This document shows, piece after piece, positions 54,031 to 64,000 of a DNA stretch of 64,000 nt; the first letter of the stretch is position 1, and each line of letters begins with the position of its first letter. This stretch comes from Cycas panzhihuaensis (Eukaryota; Cycadophyta). Location: NCBI GenBank assembly GCA_023213395.1, contig CM041465.1:189293741-189357740 (forward strand), in the 5' to 3' direction. The position numbers and the translations under genes are program-made. The notes under the pieces are model-generated. The model worked only from the letters and a program-made list of their open reading frames with translations. It ran no database searches and was not told the DNA's origin.

Positions 54031-56377
54031 CATATTAGTAGCCAAGTCAAGTACCACTTATTTGGTGTTTTCCATGTTGGTGATGGACACCACCCTCTGC
54101 ATGATAAAATATCATCAGACCATCTCCTAAGTATCTTTTGTGTGTTAGGAAATAAGAATAAAATTTAAAAATTCTCTAAAAAAATTATTTTTTAAATTAT
54201 TTAGTTCACACTGTAAAAAATGTTGCCACACTATGATGAAACTTATTGCATTATGATGGTATTTATGGTGATGTTCTTATACTACCATGAATTTTGCCAC
54301 TATGCCAGTCCTTCTAAGTTGCTAATTTCTTTGTAGTACATCAGGCACATCATAAGAATCCTCCTTATTGGTAAATCACCTCATGAAAAACTTTAGAGTA
54401 ATGTAGACTACACCAATCTAAGAATCATCATGGTGTATATGTCTAATAGGGCTTACACCATGATGATTCACCTCACATGAAGTTAAATAAAACATAAAAA
54501 GTTTACTAAAATTAAAGCCAAAATTAGAAATTCTAATCTAATAGGAATATATGAGGTATCAAAATACCCCAGATTGGCCATATCCAAGGGTCCAATCCAA
54601 CCCCATTTATCCAAAATATTCAATTTTGGGGTAAAACCTTAAAATTAGTAGAAACATAAAATATACAAAATTAAAATTATTTAAGGGTTTAGGCCTACTA
54701 AATCTAATCCCTCCCCAAGCATTGACCTATTTCTTAGTAAATGGATGTTTTTGATATGTGGTATAAGAGCATAGGTTGTATGAGCATCAATATGATCATA
54801 TATGGATAGTCGTTATAATGTTTGAGTTAGGAATTGTATGTTGATATCTTATGACTAGAATACTCAAGGTAAGTTTTAAAGTTATGAAGTAAAAATCTCA
54901 ATTTTAAGGGGAGCTTTCCATTTTTTGTTAAGTAGATGTTCTTTAATGCATGTGGTACACTAAAATTTAAAGCATACAAGGTTCTAGAATTAGTTCACAA
55001 ATTATTAGTCCATAAATAAGCTTTTGTGAGACTAACCATCTAACTAAAACTCATAATTTATGGTAATAAGTTAAATCAAGGGTTTGTAAGAGATATTTCA
55101 AAGAGTTTATTGCTTTCATTTCACTCACCAATTTAACATATCATATCTATGATCAAAATAATTAGAATAAATCTCATAACGTCATTAATTAAAGTTTGGA
55201 ATTAAGGGTTTAAAGAATGTATGTGGTAGGTTTTGTAAAATTAGTGCCAATTAAATTTGTTGGGTATTTTTAACATTAGGCATAGTATCTTAATATTATC
55301 TATTTATTTTTTATTTTGTTAGGCATTGTCTAATGAATGGTGCTTTAGTGTGTAATCCCATAATCATTGGAAGTCCCATGGCCTTCCTTTATAAGGGGGT
55401 AAGCATCTATATGTTAGAACTCAAGCCTATAGATCTTATGCAAAGTGTGAAAAATCCATGATAAGTTCTATGCATTTTTTTATTGATTTGATAATGTGGG
55501 GAGGTGCATCCATATATTGTAGCCTTGAGGATAATTTTTTTTTTAGATATATTAGGTAATCACTAAGATATCCTTAGTTAAGCCATCATGGACCCATGCT
55601 CTTCATGAAATCATAGAACAATAAAAATCATAGGATATTTGATTAAATTTATTTTTAGATATGCCTTCATGGAGATTTTAATATTTAAAGTTTAAAAAAT
55701 AAAATTTAGTGCTTTTATGCAGTGATATTTCAAGAAAATAAATATAGGTTTTTATTTTTTTATTACTTAAAGGTTCACAAACATATAACTAATAGTTGTG
55801 GTTCATGTTTGAAAAGGAAAATAATAGAAACTTGATCAAATGGCTTATTATTATTCATTTATGGCTTATTTTTAACAATTATTGAAACTACCATGTGAAG
55901 AAATGGGAGAGAAATTAAAGGTTTTTTCAATTAAAAGTTAGACATTATTATGTTGATTTTTAACCATCCTCTTTATTGATATAATTTAAGATCATCTGAT
56001 ATTTTTTTAAGTTTGGGGTTTTGGTTATTGGTTGGTATTTAGTATTTGTCCTAATATTGTATTAAAGTTGCTTGTTTCCAGTCATAAGACTTGAAGGTTA
56101 TATGTCAATTTAAACTAATACAGGAACTACATTTGGGTGTTACATATAATTATCAAGGTTACTCTTGTACTTATGTATACAACTACTTACTAGCCATGTA
56201 GTATGACCTATTCTCAAAGTAGGTTATTTGATACTTATTAACTAGTGAATCATGTATTTGAATCACTTCTTGGAAAACTAGCAACTACAATGATTAGTTA
56301 CCTATATAGTTTGACAGATGGTAAGCATTTCATAGGGACATCAGTGGAGACTGTGTGTTTTTATTATGTGTTTATAA
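54031..56377. other. 2.3 kb AT-rich stretch, possible remnant primer site only
   Basis: No gene recognised. TGGTATAAGAGCATAGG near 54759 resembles a Gypsy primer site (TGGTATCAGAGCATAGG), so sequence to its left may be a decayed LTR. No second LTR copy was found. Confidence 0.4.
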
Positions 56378-56394
56378 CTTTCTAAGTGGATATT
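56378..56394. repeat. Target-site duplication (left) of LINE-C
   Basis: CTTTCTAAGTGGATATT, repeated at 62698-62714 with one difference (A/G). A long TSD is typical of target-primed reverse transcription. Confidence 0.9.
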
Positions 56395-56559
56395 TTTTTT
56401 TTAGTAAGGTAAAATACAATTAAATGTGGGTTTGAAAAATAGGCTCCCACAACCTAGTACATCAAAAATAAATAAACATCCATAGTGTGAGAGACCGTGA
56501 TACCCCCACGGTCTAGGGAAAAATCTATAAGCTGAAAAGTACCAGGATAAGCCCCATGA

Positions 56560-57030
56560 CTAGCTATCGCAATGACTCTCAAACTTGACTAGTCTCATAA
56601 GATCCTTGGGTAAATCCCTCCTCTAAACAAAAGATCTCATGTTCCTAACCCCCCAATTTACCAGTAGGTTATCCACCTTGTTACCTTCCCTGAAGGTATG
56701 CCAGATCTGAAAGTCCACAACATCCTGAGCATTCTCTATCATCAGCTGGAATCTCTAGCCGGGAACTACTATGCCTTTCAACTAGTTTATTATATTTTAA
56801 GAGTCCCCCTCTATGATTACCTTGGAGAGGCCCCTTTGCAATGCAAGGTTCATAGCTTTGAGCATAGAACTAGTTTCAGAAAAATGATTCGTTTGATGAC
56901 TGTAAAAATCTGCAAAGGCCTAAATGAACCTGTCTTTAGCGTCTCTACAAATGCCACAGCCTCCAGCTTCCCTAGGTTTACCTTTCGAGGCACTGTCAAA
57001 GTTTATTTTAAGCTAGTGTTCCTCAGGAGG
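56560..57030 (-). pseudogene. LINE-C ORF2 RNase H, decayed
   Basis: The minus strand reads KINFDSASKGKPREAGGCGICRD near 56950-57010 (first Asp kept, the Gly after it is Ser), NHFSETSSMLKA near 56860, KVIIEGDS near 56800 (Asp) and F-REGNK near 56690. In-frame stops are present. The order is as in LINE-A and LINE-B. Confidence 0.85.
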
Positions 57031-57201
57031 AAACCAATGACATGATCTTATAATCCCTTCCTTGATATTTGGTTTTATGCCCCATTTACGTAGGTTCTTG
57101 CCTTTGAAAAGCGTTAGGCACTTCTCAACCGAACTTCTAATATTTTCCTTAATTTCAGTGTGTATGACATTAAAAATAGACTTCAGATCCATCTGTTTGT
57201 C

Positions 57202-57555
57202 TCAGAAAATCCTTCTATTTCTTTCCTTACATATATTCTGGGACAAATTCATAACATAATTTTTCCATACTCTATCCAAGGCGATACTTCTAAAAGGATT
57301 ATGCCAAGTCTGCCATTGATCTACAATATTCTCGGAGAGGACCCACTCCATCTCAAAGCAATCTAGAAGAAGTATCCAAACCTTAGTAGAGAAAGTGCAT
57401 TGAAGAAACATACGATCTATATATTCCTCCTCTGATCGACACAAGGAACACCTAATTATCAGCTGGTACCCTCTTTTCCTGAGATTATCTACCATGAGAA
57501 TGTTGTTTCTAAGACAAGTCCACCAAAAGACGACGATTTTAGGGGTAAGCTTCAA
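57202..57555 (-). pseudogene. LINE-C ORF2 zf-RVT region
   Basis: A 117-codon open piece: KLTPKIVVFWWTCLRNNI, NLRKRGYQ, CSLCRSEEEYIDRMFLQC and NICKERNRRIF. The His ligand of the zf-RVT finger is Arg here. The end (KERNRRIF) corresponds to the start of the RNase H part in LINE-A. Confidence 0.85.
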
Positions 57556-58229
57556 TTTCCAAACACCATCTAAGAGCTCATTCTTCTGATCACCTCTCTC
57601 TAGGCAAAGGTGAAGATAGACTTAGTTTGCAGAATATTCTCCATTTTGTGAAGAAACCCAAATGACTGAATCAACTCTACATATTTTGAGGATATAATAT
57701 TTGATAAGGATCTCATTTAGTTTGGCAATCCCTACATGAGGGAGCGAGTCCCCCTGGAGTTCCCCAAAGTTCCTCCATCTCTTACTTCTACCCCTCCCAA
57801 TTAGATAGTCCTTGACATAGGGGCCATATAGTCTCTCGTAAAGGACCTGGAGGGGGGCAAGCTCGAGGTAATCCTTAAGCCTTGATAAACTACACCAAAC
57901 ATCCTCCCATAATTTTATGGAATTCCTGTCCCCTAAATTTCACTTCAAACTAGCTTTCAACAAAGGCCTTGTATTGAGAATACTTCTCTAAATAGTAAAG
58001 TTGGCAAAGGGGACAAAATTCCCAAGGAAAGAGCTGCCCTGTAAGTACTTTTGAGCAATGATGTTCCCCCATAAGCCCCCATAGCCTTTAACAAGTCTCC
58101 ACCCAAGCTTGCTTGCAAGAGTTAAGTTCAATATGTGTGTTCTTTTAAGGTTTAACCCCCAGCCCATTTCAACATGCAAACCTTACTCCAATTTACTAGG
58201 TGAATTCTATCCCCCTCTTCCACCCTAAA
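57556..58229 (-). pseudogene. LINE-C ORF2 connector, decayed
   Basis: Tryptophan-rich connector between RT and zf-RVT. The piece at 57988-58179 reads LTLASKLGWRLVKGYGGLWG, matching ALLAKMGWRLTKEADAVWG of LINE-A. Confidence 0.8.
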
Positions 58230-59340
58230 CTAGGGAAATCTTTTCTGGATGGATTCTAAGAACGCAGAGACCCTAAATGAAATTCTGAATATAGACATCC
58301 AGTATACCGGGATGCTTTGTAATGAAAAGGCCATGAGTTGGATCTTACCAGCTTGGCTCATAAGTGCATCTTTCCAGCTAGCCAACTTCCTTTGAAGCCA
58401 ATCAATAAGCGAGTTCCACAAGTTCTTGGACATCTTTCCAATAAAAAGGGGCATACCCAAGTATGTAGTGGGTAGCTTTTTAATACCCATATCCAAAATG
58501 TTACTGATCCTTCTTTGAGTGAATCCATGGGTATTTATGAAATAGGCACTACTTTCTCTTAAGTTTACCTTTTGGTTTGTAGCCAACTCGTATCTTCTCA
58601 GTTCATGTTTTATCCTAGAGGCCTCCCTAATGGCAACTTTCCCCAGAAATATATTGTCGTGGATGAATTGGTGGTGTATGATATTGTCCATCACCGTCGT
58701 TAGACGTAGGCCTTTAATGAATCCTTGTCTTTTAGCATCCTCCATGGTCCTACCCAGAAGTTTAGCCAGGGTTATAAAGAGATATGGAGATAAAGGATCC
58801 CCCTACCTCAGACCCCTGTAGCCCAGGAAAAATCTAGATGAGGAACCATTGATAATGACCGAGTATTAAGGGTTTGAAATGCATAGCTTGATCCAAGACC
58901 TCCATTTTTCACTAAACCCATAAGAGTCTAGGCATTCCAACAGATAGTCCTAAGAGACCCTGTCAAAAGCCTTTGAGAGGTCAATTTTTATGGGCATAGT
59001 AGGCTCCTTTCTCTCCATAGTTGAGTGCAAGGTTTCATGAACCGCAATAATGCCATTAGTGATCTGTCTCCCATGTACAAAACCATCCTGATTCTGGGAT
59101 ATTATTTTGGGAATGATCTCTTTCAGTCTATTAGCTAGCACTTTGGCTAGAATCTTGTATTTTATATTACAGAAACTGATAGGGTAAAAATTTTTGATTC
59201 TCTTAGTAGCCTCCTTTTTTGGAATGAGGACCAAGAAGGTAGCTTTCCATTGTTGGAGTATCTTATGGTTCAAATAGAATTCAGGCAGGGCTTCCATAAG
59301 ATCCCCCTTAATTATATCCCAAAATTCCTAGAAGAAACCA
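58230..59340 (-). pseudogene. LINE-C ORF2 reverse transcriptase, catalytic Asp lost
   Basis: Two long open pieces. The first (58950-59297) reads LVLIPKKEATKRIKNFYPISF, NIKYKILAKVLANRLK, NQDGFVHGRQITNGIIAVHE and IKIDLSKAFDRVS (first catalytic Asp kept). The second (58230-58745) reads HQFIHDNIFLGKVAI, so the catalytic pair D-D is H-D (CAC codon at 58659-58661), then TTYLGMPLFIGKM and KLASWKDALMSQAGK. Between them GLR-stop-GDPLSPYLF has the Gln of the RQGDPLSP motif as TAG. Confidence 0.92.
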
Positions 59341-60060
59341 AGAGGAAAGCCATCTGGGCCCAGGGCCTTGTCCCACTTCATCCCAAACATAGCTTTCTTA
59401 ACCTCCTCCTGAGTGAAAGGAGCAGTCAGAGAAGTATTTTGAGTCTTATTTATCAAGTGAGGGATGGATCTCACGAGTGACTCACAGGGCTCCCTATCCT
59501 CCCCGTGTAGAGCGAAGAAGAGATCCTTAAAGTAATCATTTTCCATGTCCTTAATTTCTTCAGTTCCTTGCACAGACGAGCCATCATCCTTTTGAAGGCT
59601 GTTGATTCTATTACTGGTCTTATGCTTGATAGCAGTCACATGAAAAACTTTAGTGTTCATGTCCCCTTCTGCAAGCCAGATAGCTCTAGATTTTTGCCTC
59701 TAGAAAATTTCTTCTCTAATTAGAATTTCTTCTAAATTTTCCACTAGGTCTCTTTCTACTTTGTCCAAGTTTACAGATCTACCCTCAACCTATATCCTGT
59801 TCTCTATTTCTTTGAGATCTTTAATAGTTTGGTCCTTAAGGACCTAGATATTCTGAAAATTTTCTTTATTCTAGACTTTAACCTTTCTTTTTACCTAATC
59901 AAGTTTTTTCGAGAATCTATACATTGCATGCCCCTGCATAGGGACTTCCCACCATTCCTCTAACTTTTGCCTGAGGTTTAGATGTCTGGTCCATATCATT
60001 TCAAATATGAAAGAAGAACTTGTATGCTTTTCCATGTCAGAAAATAGGAGCTGAAGAGGG
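59341..60060 (-). pseudogene. LINE-C ORF2 linker, decayed
   Basis: Reads GHAMYRFSKKLD (59900-59935), a charged region with several TAG, RQKSRAIWLAEGDMNTKVFHVTAIKHKT (59600-59700) and FTQEEVKKAMFGMKWDKALGPDGFPLGFF (59335-59425), matching the LINE-A and LINE-B linkers. Confidence 0.88.
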
Positions 60061-60743
60061 GAGTGATTAGATTTGATTTTAAGGAGAGCCTTGAGGGCAA
60101 AAACCTTAAAACACCTAGTCCATTTATAATTAACCATAAGTCTATCCAATTTAATCTAAATAGGATGACTACCCAATCTTCTATTAGACCAAGTAAAGGA
60201 AGCCCCTCTGAACTTTACATCCACAAGGCCCCCCCTCTTTATGAAGCAGTCGAGATCTTGTATACTACTCATCCAACCTTCCTAACCACCCTTCTTGTCC
60301 CCCGGGCAAAGAGTCATATTAAAGTCACTAGCAACCAGCCAAGGAGCCCCACAGCTGCTGTGGGCTTCCAAAATCTTTTCCCAAAGCCTCTTTCTTTCCT
60401 CAAGATTTTTTGGGGCGTAGACATTTATGGCTAACTATTTTGTATTATTCCTTCTGTTGGTTAACCAAATGGATATAAAGGAATCCTCCTCCACAAAAGG
60501 CTCCCTGATCCATTCATCTGGGTTCCACATCACCATGAGACCTCTAACCCCTTGGTTATTACTAACACCTTTACCTTCCATTTTTTTCTAGATTTTGGTC
60601 ATAGCACTTTGACTATTTTCCAAATTCAGTTTTGTTTCCTATAGAAAAATAAGATCTGGAAGCTCCCTTCTTCTCAAGTCTCTTATAATCATTTGTTTAA
60701 AGGGGGCGTTCAAGCCCCTAATATTCCATGAGATTAATTTCAT
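60061..60743 (-). pseudogene. LINE-C ORF2 endonuclease, decayed
   Basis: The start is at the ATG at 60741-60743, overlapping the ORF1 TGA. It reads MKLISWNIRGLNAPFKQ, L-stop-ETKL (Gln as TAG), LAINVYAPKN, LVASDFNMTLCPGDKK, GASFTWSNRRLGS, KLDRLMVNYKW and N-HSPL at about 60055. The G-D-x-N box is S-D-F-N. Confidence 0.9.
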
Positions 60744-62035
60744 CTCTTCTTTCTTTGCTTCAATACCTCTGAAGCCTCCCCATTGGGTAGGTCTCGTCCA
60801 TCAGATCTGGTCCTTACTTTCAGAGCTTCCAAAAGGCCTTCACTAAGGGTTTTCTCATTACCTTGCTCCACTTAGGTAGCTGCTTCTCTTTCTCTAACTA
60901 GTCTCAGTGGAGGCTTACCCACCTATTTTTTAGATCTGACATCTAAAAACTTTTTCTGGACCACTTCTTGATGGTCCTGAATAGGGCTCGAAACAGCCTT
61001 CGCCCTAGCTTCTTCAATCGGTGCAATGAAGGCTTGGACTTCCTGATCTCTAGTGTCAGAGAGGGTATCCTCCAAGTTGGGATCAAACCCAATATCCATG
61101 CCACTAGGCACCTCTGGGTAGACTTCGCCTTTCCTCGCTAGAGACCCCTCGCCTTATAACTCAAGGTGCTCAACTTGCCCCTCTATAGGCCCTTTTGAAT
61201 GGGCCACCTCCTGAGGTTCTACTTCCTTCTCATTTAATTCCCGATTTTCATTTTGATTTTCTATTTTATTTTCTGTTTTATTCTCTTCCTCTATTTGCCC
61301 CTCACCTGGGCATTTCTGAGGTAAGTGGCCCATCCTCCTATAAAGGGAATATCTAAAGCTTTCCATCTCATAAATCAGTGGTTGTGCCCAGCTCTGGTCC
61401 TCCATGTCCATCCAAATATCCTCGATGAGGGGTTTGTCAATCCTGGTTAAGGCACAAATCCTGGCATTGATAAGCTTACTTTTATTCTTGGTCATTAAGT
61501 CAACTGCTAAGAGGGGACCTACAACTTTCGCTATCCCCTTCAAGACTTCCATGTTTCAATGATATAGAGGGAGGCCATGAAGCTAAATCCAAATAGGAGC
61601 TTGCTTGACCATAGGAATTGATGGATCGAAATCCCTATGTCATTTTTCCAAAATTAGGACCTTCCTCCCAAACATCTAGGGGGCCTTTAGGAGGATGCTT
61701 ATCATATCAGCTTGGGAGGTGAATTTAAATAGTATGTAACCTTTCAGCATAGCTATAACTTCCACATTCCTTGTTGTCCTCTATTTGTCCTTGGTCCACT
61801 TTTTAATAGGTCCCAAGCCTGGTCTAGGACCAGAGAATCTACCAACTAGGTAATTATCCTAGAGTTTCTCCATTTTCTCCACCAACTTCTGTGGGACTTT
61901 TAGTCTAACTTTATTGTCTTGGATGATGGGGATTAGATCATATTCCTCTACTTCCCCAGATCTTAGGATTTCTATGTAGGATTTACCTTGATGTGGACTA
62001 CGAATCTGATTAAGAGCTATTTGTTCCTTTTCCAT
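60740..62035 (-). pseudogene. LINE-C ORF1, decayed
   Basis: ATG at 62033-62035. Reads QGKSYIEILRSGE, VGRFSGPRPGLGP, YILFKFTSQADM, MFGRKVLILEK, QAPIWI-stop-LHGLPLY, GPLLAVDLMTKNKSKLINAR, a zinc knuckle with degraded Cys residues but MGHLPQKCPGE intact (61300-61340), MDIGFDPNLEDTLSD (61055-61100), VGKPPLRLVREREAAT (60872-60920), then EVLKQRKKR and TGA at 60740-60742. Six premature stops in the N-terminal 170 codons all match Trp (five) or Gln (one) in LINE-A. Confidence 0.9.
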
Positions 62036-62697
62036 TTTAAAGTGTATAGATAAGAGAAGTAAAAGTATTAGCTACTAAAGCATCATTAAGAATTGGAGAA
62101 TCACACAGAAAAGCTATCTATGGTTACAGAGTACTATAAATTGAAAAGATCTATGAGAGAGTCCTCGTCCCTTCCTTGTCTCTCACCAACCACTGCCCAG
62201 ATTTATCATCGCATCCCAAACAACTAGGTAATAGCTCACGAGAAGCCACGCTAATCTCCGATCTGCATTCACATCCTTTCTTGGCATCCATTGAAACTGA
62301 CCCAGGCAGAGAACCCTTCTCGTGCATCCTCCTCGAGCAGCCACAGGTGAAGATCCTAAGATATCCCATCCAGGGTAAGCATCCTGCACCAAAGACTTCG
62401 AAGAAAAACCTAGGAAAATAAGGTATTGAGGATCTGACCCTAGCCACCAAATGCTAATGAAAGCCTTTCTCTTATCTCCTAAGACCGGATCAAGGATGAC
62501 GAGCTGACACTCCAGGCCATCCAAAGACATCTGCGTGGGCCTAGTCCATTCAACTGACTGACCCCTAGCTAGGAGGCCCCACACCCATAGATCTAGCTGA
62601 AGCTTTCATGGAAGATTGAGAGATTATAATTGCCAAAATGCCCTGACAGAAACCCTAGCAGTGCCCAAATTCTTCCACCCAGTAGCTTCTAAAATGT
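62036..62697 (-). promoter_or_regulatory. LINE-C 5' UTR
   Basis: 662 bp from the inferred 5' end to the ORF1 start, moderately GC-rich. It probably carried the internal promoter. Overlapping open frames on both strands (62151-62584) are short and unsupported. Confidence 0.6.
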
Positions 62698-62714
62698 CTT
62701 TCTGAGTGGATATT
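62698..62714. repeat. Target-site duplication (right) of LINE-C
   Basis: CTTTCTGAGTGGATATT, partner of 56378-56394. Confidence 0.9.
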
Positions 62715-63500
62715 ACTTATATGTAAATGAACATTATTTTAAGAAGTTAGTGAGTTAATGATGTTGGTGGTGATTTGAAGATGAAGATTTCCATATAAAA
62801 ATTTAGAATTTTAGTCTAATACCATATTAGAATGTACTTACAATATATAACAGAAATATATTAAAAATATATAATGAATTATATATCATGAGGAATATTT
62901 ATATAAATCATATATTCTATAATCAACATATAAAGAAATAACATAAAGATAAAGTTATAATGAATAATAAACATACAATAAGCATAACCATAAGAACCAA
63001 TAGATTTATATATAGAAAACTTAGTAGGGAAAAAATAATGGGAGAAAGTTGGAGTTAGGAGCTTTTCTTAATGATATGAAATAATTACATTCCCAAGTCA
63101 ATCTTTCTATCTCAAGTTATCATTGGCATATGTATATATTTATAGATATGTCACCTCATGAATAACCTATAATATTTTGAGTTACTTTATCATACAACAT
63201 AATGTTTACATGAATAATCATGTATATCACATCTCTTAATACTTATGATAAGTGAGATTTTATGTGGGTTTATAACCTTATATTAAATATTAGACATATA
63301 AAAGTATCGCATATTACAATAACCCCCTTTAATGTTTAATGTCTTCAAATCTATTGGAGAGAGGGTTACATTTAGAATTCACATAATCATAAAAAATAAT
63401 AGCAATATACAATCACAAATTTTCACTATATATGATAGGTGGAAAATTCCCTACTAGGGATAAAAACCACCTTCTAAATAAATAAATATTATTATAATAA
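62715..63500. other. AT-rich stretch left of Copia F
   Basis: No gene recognised. A minus-strand purine run ATTAAAGGGGG near 63325-63340 resembles a Copia purine tract and may mark another decayed LTR to its left. Confidence 0.35.
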
Positions 63501-63740
63501 AGAAAATGATACAATGGAGATGGTTGAGGATTTTATCTTCTCTCTACATATTCAACTAGCCTACCCTATGTAACTTGGCTAACCCAACCTCTTGAAATGT
63601 AGGAAATATTCCATAATAAAGAAGATAGGAGTTTATTAAAATGGACAGTTTATCCATTTCATTGAAGTTTTTGTAATATAATATTGACTTTAATATAATT
63701 ACATTACACATAAGTTTATATTAGATAAATATTTCTAACA
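63500..63740 (-). repeat. Probable 3' LTR of Copia F, right part
   Basis: The right edge at 63740 is set by TTTCTAACA (minus TGTTAGAAA), next to a purine tract (minus TTAAAGGGAAA, 63741-63752). The left edge is unknown because the partner LTR lies outside the window. Confidence 0.5.
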
Positions 63741-64000
63741 TTTCCCTTTAATGTTAACTTTTGTACAATAGAAGATATACAGAAGATAGAGAAGAAGAAA
63801 GAAGAAGAGGATAAGGAAGATGATGAAGGCTTCAACATGGTAATCCCTCTTTGATGAAGACTTCATTAATCTTTAACAATTCTCGTAGCTTTACAAACTT
63901 GACTTCAGTTAATGGCTTGGTTAGAATACTAGTAATTTATAAATATATATGACAATAAAATAAATTAATAATATTATCATTTATAAGATTACGAATAAAA
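63741..64000 (-). mobile_element. Copia F: 3' end of a Copia element, running off the window
   Basis: The minus strand at 63835-63935 reads ILTKPLTEVKFVKLRELLK, the D-x-L-T-K-P-L end of Copia RNase H. It is followed by a short untranslated stretch and a purine tract at the LTR. The rest of the element lies beyond 64000. Confidence 0.75.

Larger units (their letters stand above)
56395..62697 (-). mobile_element. LINE-C: full-length L1-type LINE, decayed
   Basis: A 6.3-kb minus-strand LINE with a T-run at its left edge (poly-A tail, 56393-56402), a 17-bp target duplication, the same 3' UTR end as LINE-B, ORF2 (endonuclease to RNase H), ORF1 and a 5' UTR. It is the same LINE family as LINE-B, judged from protein and 3' UTR similarity. 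All coding parts have premature stops. In ORF1 every stop aligns with a Trp or Gln of LINE-A. Confidence 0.95.

Noticed and set aside
54759-54775. Full Gypsy element starting at a primer-like site
   Set aside because: No LTR pair, purine tract or pol domain accompanies it. Kept only as a note on the spacer.
56698-57045. 115-codon plus-strand frame
   Set aside because: Antisense shadow of LINE-C RNase H, whose motifs read clearly on the minus strand.
62151-62584. Overlapping frames of 80-133 codons on both strands
   Set aside because: They lie in the LINE-C 5' UTR, disagree in frame and have no motif.

Overview
This window looks like nuclear DNA from a seed plant with a large, heavily methylated, repeat-filled genome. 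I see no intact host gene in 64 kb, and no tRNA, rRNA, CRISPR array or bacterial operon. The plant call rests on four things: L1-type LINEs with a DUF4283/zinc-knuckle ORF1 and a C-terminal RNase H, Copia elements primed by initiator tRNA-Met (TGGTATCAGAGC-type sites), UBN2-type gag, and a decayed plant-mobile-domain fragment. The species cannot be named from the sequence.

Layout. (1) 337-6748: complete but dead Gypsy element on the minus strand, with 348-bp LTRs, PBS, PPT and target duplication ATGTT. (2) 6749-10758: AT-rich DNA with nothing recognisable. (3) 10759-20487: Copia A (minus), internally deleted to leader plus RT/RNase H, split by LINE-A (plus, 13816-20082), which is GC-richer and the best preserved LINE. 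(4) 20488-21583: spacer with a small tandem repeat. (5) 21584-29099: Copia B (plus), same family as Copia A, full length, TSD AGAAA. (6) About 29120-32884: 3' part of Copia C (minus), cut by LINE-B (plus, 32885-38036). (7) 38037-39149: unassigned. (8) 39150-40977: LINE-D (minus), 5' part only. (9) 40978-44883: Copia D, a gag-only LTR element with a truncated 5' LTR. (10) 44884-46692 and 51831-53500: remains of a Gypsy-like gag region interrupted by Copia E (46693-51830), whose two LTRs are almost identical, so it is the youngest LTR insertion. (11) 53680-54030: minus-strand plant-mobile-domain fragment. (12) 56395-62697: LINE-C (minus), full length, with a 17-bp TSD. (13) 63741-64000: 3' end of Copia F (minus), running off the window.

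Nothing here works as a pathway; it is a layered record of transposition and decay. Decay looks dominated by C-to-T and G-to-A changes: premature stops sit where intact relatives have Trp or Gln, and the integrase catalytic Glu is Lys in all three Copia integrases that can be read. Copia E differs, being broken mainly by single-base indels. The strongest structural signal is that all three LINEs with a readable junction keep an ATGA overlap in which the ORF1 stop and ORF2 start share bases. This suggests coupled termination and reinitiation for the reverse transcriptase ORF.
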